NCBI RefSeq assembly: GCF_004138485.1
Contig: NZ_RYEV01000003.1
Span: forward strand, 1,178,001 to 1,242,000
Origin: Peristeroidobacter soli
GTDB taxonomy: Bacteria > Pseudomonadota > Gammaproteobacteria > Steroidobacterales > Steroidobacteraceae
Direction: 5' to 3'
Length of the DNA: 64,000 bases
The position numbers were made by a program, and so were the translations under genes. Below, piece by piece: positions 1 through 7,928 of the stretch; position 1 is the first letter of the stretch, and every line of letters begins with the position of its first letter. The notes below the pieces were generated by a model. That model was not told the DNA's origin, searched no databases, and saw only the letters and a list, made by a program, of their open reading frames with translations.

Positions 1-723
1 CGTAACGCCCTCGATGCGGCGTTGTGGGATCTGGAAGCCAAGCGCACCGGCCGTCGCGCCTGGGATCTGGCCGGCGTCGGCAACACGCGCGAGATCGCCA
101 GTGCCATGACCATCGGCATTCGTTCCATCGAGGGTTATGAGAAGGCCGCGCGCGGGCTCGGGCACTATCGCTGGATCAAGATCAAAGTGAACAACGACGA
201 TCCGCTCGGATGCATCGAGGCCGTGCGTCGTGGCGCGCCGAATTCCCGGCTGATCGTCGACGCCAACCAGGCGTGGGACGTGCCGACGCTGTACTCGCTG
301 GGCCCACAGCTCGCGAAGCTGCGCGTCGACCTGCTGGAACAGCCAGTGAAGGTCGGCGGAGATAAGGACCTCGAGCTCGGCCGTTCGCCGATCCCGGTGT
401 GTGCCGATGAGTCCATCGACACCATCGAGGATCTGCAGTATCTGAAGACCCGTTATGAGTTCGTGAACATCAAGCTCGACAAGACGGGCGGTCTGACCGC
501 CGCGTTGGAGCTGGCGCACGCCGCGCGTGCCGAAGGCATGCGGTTGATGGTGGGCTGCATGGTCACCGGCTCCGTCGGCATGGCACCGGGCATGGTGCTC
601 GCGCAGCTGTGCGAAGTCGTGGATCTCGACGGCCCGCTGCTGCAGGCCGAGGATTGGGAGAACCCGATTCAGTACGACCGCACCGGCGTGATGTCCTGGC
701 CGTCGCCGAAGCTCTGGGGCTGA
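1..723 (+). CDS. Dipeptide epimerase, enolase superfamily (5' end outside window)
   Basis: The frame is open from base 1, so the N-terminal capping domain lies outside; 240 residues of the barrel remain. Enolase-superfamily landmarks appear in order: RNALDAALWDLE, the KxK pair in WIKIKV, the metal ligands in LIVDAN, LLEQP and CADES, and the opposite catalytic lysine in NIKLDK, followed by GCMVTGS. The KxK...K arrangement is that of L-Ala-D/L-Glu epimerases and related dipeptide epimerases, which invert the C-terminal residue of a dipeptide. The exact dipeptide cannot be read from sequence. It ends 25 bp from the convergent S15 hydrolase. Muconate cycloisomerase or o-succinylbenzoate synthase are less likely alternatives within the superfamily. 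Confidence 0.85.
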   Translation, partial: RNALDAALWDLEAKRTGRRAWDLAGVGNTREIASAMTIGIRSIEGYEKAARGLGHYRWIKIKVNNDDPLGCIEAVRRGAPNSRLIVDANQAWDVPTLYSLGPQLAKLRVDLLEQPVKVGGDKDLELGRSPIPVCADESIDTIEDLQYLKTRYEFVNIKLDKTGGLTAALELAHAARAEGMRLMVGCMVTGSVGMAPGMVLAQLCEVVDLDGPLLQAEDWENPIQYDRTGVMSWPSPKLWG

Positions 724-747
724 TAACCCCAGAGCCGGCTGGCTTTC

Positions 748-2673
748 TCACTTGGGCGATTGCAATACCGGCAGCTCCACAAAGCTGCCGTGATAAATCC
801 GCTGCGTCGCCTTCTTATAAGCATCCTTCGGCGCGTAAGCGATGTTCGGCACGAACGTTTGTGGATTGCGGTCGTAGAGCGGGAACCAGCTGCTCTGGAC
901 CTGCACCATGATGCGATGGCCGGGCTGGAATGTATGGTTCGCGTGCGGCATGCGGATGCGATAGGGCAGCGTCGCGTTCGACTTGATCGGCTTCGCCACC
1001 TCGTAACTCTCGCGATAGCGGCCGCGCAGGATGTCGGCTGAGACCATCAGCTGATATCCGCCCAGCTCCGGGGTCAGCGGCACTTCATCCGGATACGCGT
1101 CGATCAGCTTCACCACCCAGTCCGAGTCCTGTCCCGTCGTCGACGCATGCAGCTCGGCGAAGATGCTTCCGGCCACGGTAACTGGCTCCTGCAGCGGCTC
1201 GCTCACATACGTCAGCACGTCGGGGCGCGACTCGAACGGGCGCTGATCGTCGACCAGCCATTGTCCCCAGGTGGTGTCGTGCGAGTCGTTCGGCAGAATC
1301 GGTTGCACGCGATAGGGCACGGGTTTGGCCGGGTCCGAAACATACTCGTCGAACGATTTCGCCTTGGCGTCCGGCGGCGTAAATGACAGCGTGCCGTTCG
1401 CTTCCAGATAGATCTTCTTGGTCGCCACGCCCGGTGCCGGCCACTGCGCATACGAGCGCCACTCGTTCGTTCCCGTTTCGAATGCGCGCACCCTCGGCGT
1501 CGGCGAGGCGGGTTGTTTGTCGCGCAGATGCTGTTCGAAGAACGGCAGCATCACCTGATACAGGAAGTAATGCGTCGTGTCCGAATTCCACTGCAGCGGG
1601 CCGAGATGCGAGCCGCTGTACGTATGGAACCAGGGATCCTGCTGACCGTGGAACCACGGGCCGATGACCAGTTGATTCTGAGGTCCCTGCTTCTGCAGTT
1701 CCTCGAAGACGGCCGGCGAGCCGTAGTTGTCTTCCTGATCGAACAGGCCGTGCACGATCAGCGTCGGGACCTTCACCGAGGTGCGAGCGATCAGCTTGTC
1801 GACCGCCTGCGATTGCCACACCTGGGTGTAGGCCGGGTTGTCGATCAGCTTCTTCCACGCCGGCAACTGATCCATGTTCCGCGACTTCGCCATGTCGTTG
1901 GTCGAGCCGGCGCGCAGGTACGTCGTGTAGGCATCGCGCGAGCCCATCGGAATCTCGTTCGCGCCCTTCAGCGTCGTCTGCCGATACACGTACTCCAGCG
2001 AGAACGGACGGAACGCGCCATTGTGATACCAGTCATCGCCGACCCAACCGTCGACCATGGCGTTCATCGGAATCGCCGCTTTCAGCGCCGGATGCGCATC
2101 GAACAGCGCCATCAACGACGTCCAGCCTTCATACGACACGCCGATGATGCCGACGCGACCGTTATTGTTCGGCACGTTCTTCACCAGCCAGTCGATGGTG
2201 TCGTAGGCATCGGTCGACTGATCGGCCGGCCCCGGGTTGAGCGGCCCGCGCAGCGGCAGGTTCAGCACATAGTTGCCTTCCGAGCCGTGCTTGCCGCGCA
2301 CGTCCTGATAAACGCGGATGTAACCTTTTTCGAGCAGCGGAGCGTCCGGCATCGGCACGGCGGCGGCCGCGCTCGGGCTGCGCGGGCGACCCGTGTAGGT
2401 CTGGCGATTGGCCGCGTCATAAGGAGTGCGTGTGATGACGATGGGCGCCGGCGCCGTCAGGTGCTTCGGCTTCCAGATGACGGTGAACAGCTTCACGCCG
2501 TCCCGCATCGGAATCATCACTTCTTCGCGCGTGTAGTCGAACAGCGCATTGTTCGCTTCGAAATGTTCCGGAATCTCCGACGGCAGCGTGCCGCTGCTTT
2601 GGGATGCCTGCGCGCCCGCCGCCAGCAGCGCCAACGAGACGACAGCACTCAATAACGATCGTTGCAGTTTCAT
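748..2673 (-). CDS. Secreted CocE/NonD (peptidase S15) hydrolase
   Basis: The 641-residue protein begins with a signal peptide (MKLQRSLLSAVVSLALLAAG, cleavage near AQA-SQ). The alpha/beta-hydrolase core contains the nucleophile elbow GVSYEGW, the S15 sequence FDAHPALKAAIPMNAMVDGW, and HGLFDQEDNYG, which is likely to carry the acid residue. The C-terminal beta-jelly roll of the X-Pro dipeptidyl-peptidase family follows. Family members are alpha-amino-acid ester hydrolases, glutaryl-7-ACA acylases or X-Pro peptidases, all acting on acylated amino acids or peptides. Four bases separate its ATG from the stop of the upstream aminotransferase, so the two are co-transcribed. An exported peptide or acyl-amino-acid hydrolase fits the amino-acid catabolic surroundings; the substrate is unknown. 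Confidence 0.85.
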   Translation of the reverse strand: MKLQRSLLSAVVSLALLAAGAQASQSSGTLPSEIPEHFEANNALFDYTREEVMIPMRDGVKLFTVIWKPKHLTAPAPIVITRTPYDAANRQTYTGRPRSPSAAAAVPMPDAPLLEKGYIRVYQDVRGKHGSEGNYVLNLPLRGPLNPGPADQSTDAYDTIDWLVKNVPNNNGRVGIIGVSYEGWTSLMALFDAHPALKAAIPMNAMVDGWVGDDWYHNGAFRPFSLEYVYRQTTLKGANEIPMGSRDAYTTYLRAGSTNDMAKSRNMDQLPAWKKLIDNPAYTQVWQSQAVDKLIARTSVKVPTLIVHGLFDQEDNYGSPAVFEELQKQGPQNQLVIGPWFHGQQDPWFHTYSGSHLGPLQWNSDTTHYFLYQVMLPFFEQHLRDKQPASPTPRVRAFETGTNEWRSYAQWPAPGVATKKIYLEANGTLSFTPPDAKAKSFDEYVSDPAKPVPYRVQPILPNDSHDTTWGQWLVDDQRPFESRPDVLTYVSEPLQEPVTVAGSIFAELHASTTGQDSDWVVKLIDAYPDEVPLTPELGGYQLMVSADILRGRYRESYEVAKPIKSNATLPYRIRMPHANHTFQPGHRIMVQVQSSWFPLYDRNPQTFVPNIAYAPKDAYKKATQRIYHGSFVELPVLQSPK

Positions 2674-2677
2674 CGGA

Positions 2678-4000
2678 TCACCACATCATGAAAGGAGCGA
2701 CTTCCGCATCGGACACGCGACCGGCGATGACATCGCGCAATGCCTGGTCGATGATTCCCAGCGCTTCACCGACTTCAGCTTCGGTCAGCGTCAGCGGCGG
2801 GGTGAATTCGAGCACGTTGCCGCGCAGGCCCACATAGACGAAGGCGGCGCCGAGCTGATACGCGCGATAGATGATCTTTGCGGTAGTGACGACCGGCACG
2901 GGCTCGCCGGTGTTGCTGTCGATGAGCTCGACGCCCACCGCGAGGCCACGACCACGTACGTTGCCGATGACGCTGTGATCTTTACCCAACGCTCGCAGTC
3001 CTTGCATGAAGGCATTGCCGACGCGCTCGGCATTCGCGGCCAGGCCTTCTTCTTTGAGTGCACGCAGAACGACGCGTCCCGCGGCGGTGGCGACCGGATT
3101 GCCCGCGGTCGTTTGTAAAGCGAAGGCCGGTGCGTGATCCATGATTTCTTGCGGTCCGACGACGGCCGACAGCGGCAAGCCGCCGCCCAGCGCCTTGCCG
3201 AACACGACGACGTCGGGCTCGAGGCCTTCGTGCTCGAAGCAATGAATCCTGCCGGTGCGGCCCAGACCCACCTTCACTTCGTCGACGACGACGCGAATGC
3301 CGTGCTTGCGGCAGCGATCCTGAAGCGCTTTCAGGAATCCTGGCGGCGGCACGATCAACCCACCATCCGACATCAGCGGTTCGAGAAACACGGCCGCGAC
3401 CTGATGCGGAGGGCACGTGGTCGCGAACTGATAGTCCAGCAGCTTCAGCACTTCCTCGGCGGTGAAGTTATTCCGATACGGATCGGGATACGGCAGCAGC
3501 AACAAGCCCGCACGCGGCAGCGAATGCGTCATCGCGGTGTGGCCGCTGATGCTCATCGAGCCGGACAAGTTGCCGTGATACGAGCCGATGAATGAAATGA
3601 ATCGCGAGCGGCCGGTCGCCGCCTGCAACACGCGCATGGCGCAATCGTTCGCGTCCGAGCCCGAATGGCCGAACCACACGCGTCGCTCGCCACTGCCCGG
3701 CGTGATCCGCAGCAGTTCTTCGGCGAGCGCGACGGCGTTTTCGTTCGGATAGGCCAGCAGGCTCGCGCCCGCCATGCTCTTGCAGGCATCCGCGACCGCA
3801 TTGGCGAGGCCCGCGTGGCTGTAACCCAAAATGGCCGGGCCGCACGAGGCGGACAGGTCCAGCACCCGACGGCCGCCTTCCTCGATCAGCCGGTTACCCG
3901 CGCCGCCAACCACCGCGAGCGGCGAAAATCTGAGCCGTCCGATGTTGGCGATGACGCGCGCGTCCCGCGCCCGTAGTGACGTGGATTCGGCTGTACTCAA
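2678..4000 (-). CDS. Class III PLP aminotransferase
   Basis: The 440-residue protein shows fold-type I class III features: the phosphate-binding stretch FGHSGSDANDCAMR, the cofactor aspartate in VVVDEVKVGLGRTGR and the Schiff-base lysine in VVFGKALGGGLPLSAVVG. Family members move an omega-amino group (GABA, ornithine, diaminobutyrate, putrescine) to 2-oxoglutarate or pyruvate. The start is TTG at 4000, preceded by a GGAGAG ribosome-binding site about 8 bases away; no ATG gives a better N-terminus. The gene is divergent from the composite pseudogene, and its upstream region contains TGTAA-N6-TTACA (4057-4072), a possible regulator site. It forms a two-gene unit with the S15 hydrolase downstream. 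Substrate unassigned. Confidence 0.88.
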   Translation of the reverse strand: MSTAESTSLRARDARVIANIGRLRFSPLAVVGGAGNRLIEEGGRRVLDLSASCGPAILGYSHAGLANAVADACKSMAGASLLAYPNENAVALAEELLRITPGSGERRVWFGHSGSDANDCAMRVLQAATGRSRFISFIGSYHGNLSGSMSISGHTAMTHSLPRAGLLLLPYPDPYRNNFTAEEVLKLLDYQFATTCPPHQVAAVFLEPLMSDGGLIVPPPGFLKALQDRCRKHGIRVVVDEVKVGLGRTGRIHCFEHEGLEPDVVVFGKALGGGLPLSAVVGPQEIMDHAPAFALQTTAGNPVATAAGRVVLRALKEEGLAANAERVGNAFMQGLRALGKDHSVIGNVRGRGLAVGVELIDSNTGEPVPVVTTAKIIYRAYQLGAAFVYVGLRGNVLEFTPPLTLTEAEVGEALGIIDQALRDVIAGRVSDAEVAPFMMW

Positions 4001-4056
4001 GCGCGCTCTCCGGAGGATTCGATCGACTTACAGAAGACGCCAGGGTCCGGCGTTCA

Positions 4057-4072
4057 TGTAAACAAGATTACA
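4057..4072. promoter_or_regulatory. TGTAA-N6-TTACA inverted repeat, candidate RpiR-family operator
   Basis: TGTAA and TTACA arms are separated by six bases in the divergent region between the aminotransferase and the composite pseudogene. HexR, a member of the RpiR family, is known to bind TGTAA-N5-TTACA-like sites, and an RpiR-type gene lies at 9894-10814. An ATTACA element at the same distance from a matching promoter recurs at 10842. Binding is inferred. Confidence 0.5.
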
Positions 4073-4090
4073 CAGTGGCCATCGGATTTC

Positions 4091-4134
4091 AATTTTGAAG
4101 GACTATTGACAGAGCCCGGGGGCGGCTCTTAAAT
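4091..4134 (+). promoter_or_regulatory. Sigma70 promoter TTGACA-17-TTAAAT with conserved upstream block
   Basis: TTGACA at 4106-4111 and TTAAAT at 4129-4134 are separated by exactly 17 bases. The block AATTTTGAAG at 4091 plus the following bases to TTGACA matches the promoter at 10866-10886 in 18 of 21 positions. It points into the composite pseudogene and the amidohydrolase beyond. Confidence 0.65.
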
Positions 4135-4198
4135 CGGCCGGGCCGGCACCCCAACCATCGAGATGAGCCGGCGTGGGGATGGCGTGTCGGGAGAGTCC

Positions 4199-4405
4199 AT
4201 GGCTAAGGGGTCCCTGAAAGTAGAGCTGCGGCCGGCGCTGGCGGAGGGCGTGGCCAGCGAACTCGCCGCCGGTGGCAAGCTCGCCGAGCTGTACGAGAAC
4301 TATTGCGCCGAGCTTTGCAGCTATTTACGACAATGCGGTCACCGACGATCTGTGGCGCGAGCTGGAAATCGCTTCGCCCTTCCCGGTCTCGGATATCGCG
4401 CGTGA
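4199..4405 (+). pseudogene. ECF sigma factor N-terminal fragment
   Basis: From ATG 4199 the frame reads about 43 residues ending in GKLAELYENYCAELCSYLRQ, which resembles the first helix of sigma-70 region 2 in ECF sigma factors. Immediately afterwards (about 4325) the similarity ends, and the frame runs on into meaningless sequence to a stop at 4403-4405. From about 4323 the +1 frame encodes an M1-aminopeptidase fragment instead. The rest of sigma region 2 and all of region 4 are absent, so this is a remnant. A good promoter (4106-4134) precedes it. The assignment rests on a short match and is moderate. Confidence 0.55.
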
Positions 4406-5396
4406 TTTCACGGTGCAGGAAGGCGTGCCGCTGATCGATGTGATTTCGTCGAAATGCGTGGGCGACCAGACCGCGCTGTCGGTGCGACAGGGCCGCTTCG
4501 GTCTGGATGCGAAGTCCAAACAGGCGAAGGAATGGCGTGTGCCGGTGACGGCGACCGTGGTGGGCACGAACAAAGTCGCGCGACAGGTCGCGCCCATGCA
4601 GCGGATCGAACGCGCCGAGCTGTTGAAGCGATATCCGCAGATCGGCCTGGACGGAATCACGTTTGGCGTGTTGCAGCCGACGATGGGCGCGCTCATGGCG
4701 CGGCGGGGCGTACAGACGCTGGTGAAACACTTTGTCGACGAGGGCGGTACCTATCAGCAGCTGGCCATTCAGCCGCCGAAGGCGGGGGCGGTGCTCGATG
4801 CGATCACCAGCCTGAGTGGCGAAACCGTGCGTGCCAGGCAGTTCGTGTTTGCCTGCGGTCCGTGGCTGCCCAAGTTGTTCCCCGACGTTGTTGGCACGCG
4901 CATCGTGCCGACCCGACAGGAGATCTTCTTCTTCGGCCCGGACCCGGGCGATACCCGATTCGATCCGCCGCAGATGCCAGCCTGGGTGGATGCCGACGAG
5001 CCGGGCATTCCCTATGGCTTTCCGTCGCTGGAAACGCGGGGCTTCAAGCTCGCGATCGACGCGCATGGTCCGCGCATCGATCCGGATAGCAACGATCGCG
5101 TCATTTCCGCCGAGGGTTTGAAGCAGATCCGTGCGTACCTCGCCCGGCGTTTCCCGGGCATCGCCAAGCGTCCCTTGTCCGAGTCGCGTGTTTGCCAGTA
5201 TGAGAACAGCGACAACGGCGACTTCATCATCGACAAGCATCCGAGGTGGGAGAACGTGCTGATCGTCGGCGGCGGTTCCGGCCACGGGTTCAAGCATGGC
5301 CCGGCGGTGGGGCGCTATGTCGGCGAGCTCGCGATAGGTAAGCTGTCGAAGCCCGAAGCGCGCTTCGCGCTGACGGCTCACGGGTACCAGGGGTGA
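4272..5396 (+). pseudogene. In-frame fusion of an M1 aminopeptidase fragment and an N-truncated FAD-dependent oxidoreductase (DAO family)
   Basis: Residues 18-100 (TDDLWRELEIASPFPVSDIA, then QEGVPLIDV, LSVRQGRF and WRVPVTA) match the late part of M1 metallopeptidases of the puromycin-sensitive type, after the catalytic domain. From about residue 105 (ERAELLKRYPQI, MARRGVQTLV, FVFACGPWLPKLFPDV, PTRQEIFFFG, CQYENS, IIDKHP, VGGGSGHGFKHGP) it is the C-terminal three quarters of a DAO-type flavoenzyme. The N-terminal Rossmann GxGxxG segment of about 90-100 residues is missing, so FAD binding should fail. The nominal GTG start at 4272 is only the frame opening. The family oxidises amino acids or amines. 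The stop overlaps the 5' leader of the amidohydrolase. Could still be expressed as a fusion; function unlikely. Confidence 0.7.
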
Positions 5397-5413
5397 TCGC
5401 GAGGGCGTCTCAA

Positions 5414-7081
5414 ATGCTAAGAAAAGTTATCCGCACTACGTTAGCGGCAGTGGTATTGCAGGCGGTGAGTGCGGCGGCGTTGGCCGCGCCCGATGCCATT
5501 TATTTCAATGCGAATGTGTGGACTGGCAATGCTCAGCAGCCCAAGGCCGAAGCGATTGCCATCGATGACGGCACCATCGTTGCGGTTGGGAGCAGTGCCG
5601 ACGTTCGCAAACTCGCGGATGCAACGACCCAGGCGGTCGATCTGAAGGGCGCGTTCGTGGTGCCCGGCTTCATCGACAACCACGTGCATTTCATCAATGG
5701 CGGCCTCGCGCTGGCGCAGGTCGATCTGCGTGACGCCGCGACTCCCGCGGAATTCACCAAACGCATCGCTCAGGCCGCGAGCAAGACGCCGAAGGGGCAG
5801 TGGATCAAGGACGGCAATTGGGATCACGAGTTGTGGAATGGCGAGCTGCCGACGCGCGACTGGATCGACAAGGACACGCCGAACACGCCGGTATTCGTCT
5901 CGCGCCTCGACGGCCACATGGCACTGGCGAATTCCCTGGTGCTGAAACTCGCGGGCATTGACGAGAAGACGCCCGATCCGGCCGGCGGCAGCATCGTTCG
6001 TGACAAGAGCGGCCGGCCCACCGGCGTGCTGAAAGACAATGCGCTGAACCTGGTCTTCAAAGTGATCCCGGCGCCGTCGGATCAGGAGCTGTCGCAAGGC
6101 CTGGCGCGCGCGATGGAGCATGCGGCCGCGCGCGGCGTGACTCAGGTGCACGACATGGGCGGCATCGAAGACTTTCGTGTGCTCGATCTCTATCGACGCA
6201 CCCGGGCCAGCGACCAGCTGCGCGTGCGCATCTATTCGTTCGTGCCCATGGCCGAACGGCAGCAGGCCGCCGGGTACAAGAACAAGAACGGCACTGGTGA
6301 CGAGTGGCTGCGCTGGGGCGGCGTGAAAGGGTTCGTCGACGGTTCGCTCGGCTCGACCACCGCCTGGTTCCACAAGCCGTATGACGACGCGCCGAACACC
6401 ACCGGTCTGACCATGGTCGAGCCGGAAAAGCTGCGTGCCGCCATCGTCGAGTCGGATGAGGCGGGGCTGCACGTCGCCGTGCACGCGATCGGCGATCGCG
6501 CCAATGACTGGCTGCTCGATGTGTTCGAAAAGATCGAGCAGGGCGGGCCGAAGAAGGACTGGCGCTTCCGCATCGAGCATGCTCAGCATCTGACGCCGGC
6601 GGCGATCAAGCGCTTCGGGCCGCTCGGTGTGGTTGCGTCCATGCAGCCGTATCACGCGATCGATGATGGTCGCTGGGCGCAGAAGCGGATCGGTGCCGAG
6701 CGGCTCAAGGGCACGTATGCATTTCGTTCCCTGATCGACTCAGGCGCGCATCTCACGTTCGGTTCGGATTGGCCGGTGGCTCCGCTCGATCCATTGACCG
6801 GCATTTATGCCGCCGTCACCCGACGCACCATCGATGGCGCGAATCCGAACGGCTGGCAGCCGCAGCAGAAGATCACGGTCGCCGAGGCGCTACGCTCGTA
6901 CACCGCCGAGAATGCATGGGCGGGCTTTCAGGAAGGCAAAGTCGGCGTGCTGAAGCAGGGGGCGCTGGCGGATTTCGCGGTCCTGTCGAAAGACCTGTTC
7001 ACGGTACCGCCCGCCGAGATCGACAAGGTCAAGGTGGTGCGCACCGTCGTCGGCGGGCGCGAGGTGTATCTCGCGCGTTGA
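5414..7081 (+). CDS. Secreted YtcJ-type amidohydrolase
   Basis: The 555-residue protein has a signal peptide (MLRKVIRTTLAAVVLQAVSA then AAALA-AP). It carries metal-dependent amidohydrolase motifs: HxH in DNHVHFINGG, VDGSLGSTTAWF, the His of HAIGDRAND, RIEHAQHL and the catalytic Asp of GSDWPVAPLDP. ATG 5414 is chosen because GAGGG sits eight bases upstream; the frame also opens at GTG 5393 inside the preceding stop. YtcJ/NfdA-like members hydrolyse N-substituted formamides or amides, but specificity is not conserved. It follows the composite pseudogene on the same strand and may be read from the 4106 promoter. An exported amidase fits beside the S15 hydrolase. Confidence 0.85.
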   Translation: MLRKVIRTTLAAVVLQAVSAAALAAPDAIYFNANVWTGNAQQPKAEAIAIDDGTIVAVGSSADVRKLADATTQAVDLKGAFVVPGFIDNHVHFINGGLALAQVDLRDAATPAEFTKRIAQAASKTPKGQWIKDGNWDHELWNGELPTRDWIDKDTPNTPVFVSRLDGHMALANSLVLKLAGIDEKTPDPAGGSIVRDKSGRPTGVLKDNALNLVFKVIPAPSDQELSQGLARAMEHAAARGVTQVHDMGGIEDFRVLDLYRRTRASDQLRVRIYSFVPMAERQQAAGYKNKNGTGDEWLRWGGVKGFVDGSLGSTTAWFHKPYDDAPNTTGLTMVEPEKLRAAIVESDEAGLHVAVHAIGDRANDWLLDVFEKIEQGGPKKDWRFRIEHAQHLTPAAIKRFGPLGVVASMQPYHAIDDGRWAQKRIGAERLKGTYAFRSLIDSGAHLTFGSDWPVAPLDPLTGIYAAVTRRTIDGANPNGWQPQQKITVAEALRSYTAENAWAGFQEGKVGVLKQGALADFAVLSKDLFTVPPAEIDKVKVVRTVVGGREVYLAR

Positions 7082-7089
7082 TAACAGCC

Positions 7090-7107
7090 GGGTACATGGA
7101 TGTACCC
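7090..7107. terminator. Palindromic hairpin between convergent genes
   Basis: GGGTACAT-GG-ATGTACCC forms an 8-bp perfect stem just after the amidohydrolase stop and before the convergent N-formylglutamate amidohydrolase stop. No T-run follows; a second GC stem (GCCAAGGGCGGC) lies directly downstream. It may act as a bidirectional terminator or be a dispersed palindrome of this genome. Confidence 0.4.
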
Positions 7108-7172
7108 CACCGCCAAGGGCGGCGAGCGAGAGGCAAAAGTCACGCCTGCAGCGTAATGCCCGATCCCGAGTA

Positions 7173-7928
7173 TCAAATAACTCCGCGCAGTGCCTCTTCG
7201 AGCTTGCGCGTCCAGGTCTCAACGCCATCGGGATCCGAGATCAGATCGTTGCGGATCTCGATGAGCACGGCCGGATTGTTCAGCTGGTCGCCATGGACGA
7301 CCAGCGCGTAGTCGGCATCGGCGCTCACGCCATAAGGAACATTCGCGCCGACATTCAACAGCGGATCGCGGCTCAGCTGCGCAATGAGGGCCTGACCCAG
7401 GCTGGCCGCCTTGTCGAATAGCACGCCCGCATGCCACGCGCGCTGCTGACCCAGATACACCGGTGTGAAGCTGTGGACCGAGACCAGCACGTTGCGTCGG
7501 CCATCGGCGGTGCGCTGTTCGAGGTGCGCGCGCAGTCGGTCCTGAAAGGGATTGAACATGAGCCGCTGGCGCCGCTCTCGTTCCTCATCGTCCAGCGACA
7601 GGTTGCCGATAATGTCCGTCGCTTCGGAGCGCAGCGGAATACTGTCGGCGACGTGCAGCGGGCGGTTCAGATCGATCAGCAGCCTGGAATAGCCGCCCAG
7701 GAACGCGGGCGCGTCGAGGCGCTTCGACAGGGCGCGCGTGACATGAGCGGCGCCGATGTCCCAGGCGATGTGACGCGCCAGATCGCTGTCCTGCAGGCCG
7801 AGCTTGTTGTACTCGGCGGGGATGTGATTGGACGCGTGCTCGCAGATCAGCACGAACGGCGAGCGGCCGTTCTCATTCAGAGCTTCGACCGCGTGAGGCC
7901 AATCGGTCGCGCCACCTTCCGCCAGCAT
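7173..7928 (-). CDS. N-formylglutamate amidohydrolase family protein
   Basis: The 251-residue protein shows the family pattern: LICEHASNHIPAEY near the N-terminus, DIGAAHVTRAL, SRLLIDLNRP, VSVHSFTPVYLGQ and GVSADADYALVVHG. The enzyme HutG hydrolyses N-formyl-L-glutamate to glutamate and formate; relatives act on other N-acyl amino acids. I chose ATG 7928 because it overlaps the glutamine-synthetase-like stop as TGATG, typical of translational coupling; the frame extends nine codons further upstream. It is the last gene of an operon with RpiR, isochorismatase-type and ligase genes. No other hut gene is near, so histidine degradation is unlikely to be its role. Confidence 0.85.
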   Translation of the reverse strand: MLAEGGATDWPHAVEALNENGRSPFVLICEHASNHIPAEYNKLGLQDSDLARHIAWDIGAAHVTRALSKRLDAPAFLGGYSRLLIDLNRPLHVADSIPLRSEATDIIGNLSLDDEERERRQRLMFNPFQDRLRAHLEQRTADGRRNVLVSVHSFTPVYLGQQRAWHAGVLFDKAASLGQALIAQLSRDPLLNVGANVPYGVSADADYALVVHGDQLNNPAVLIEIRNDLISDPDGVETWTRKLEEALRGVI

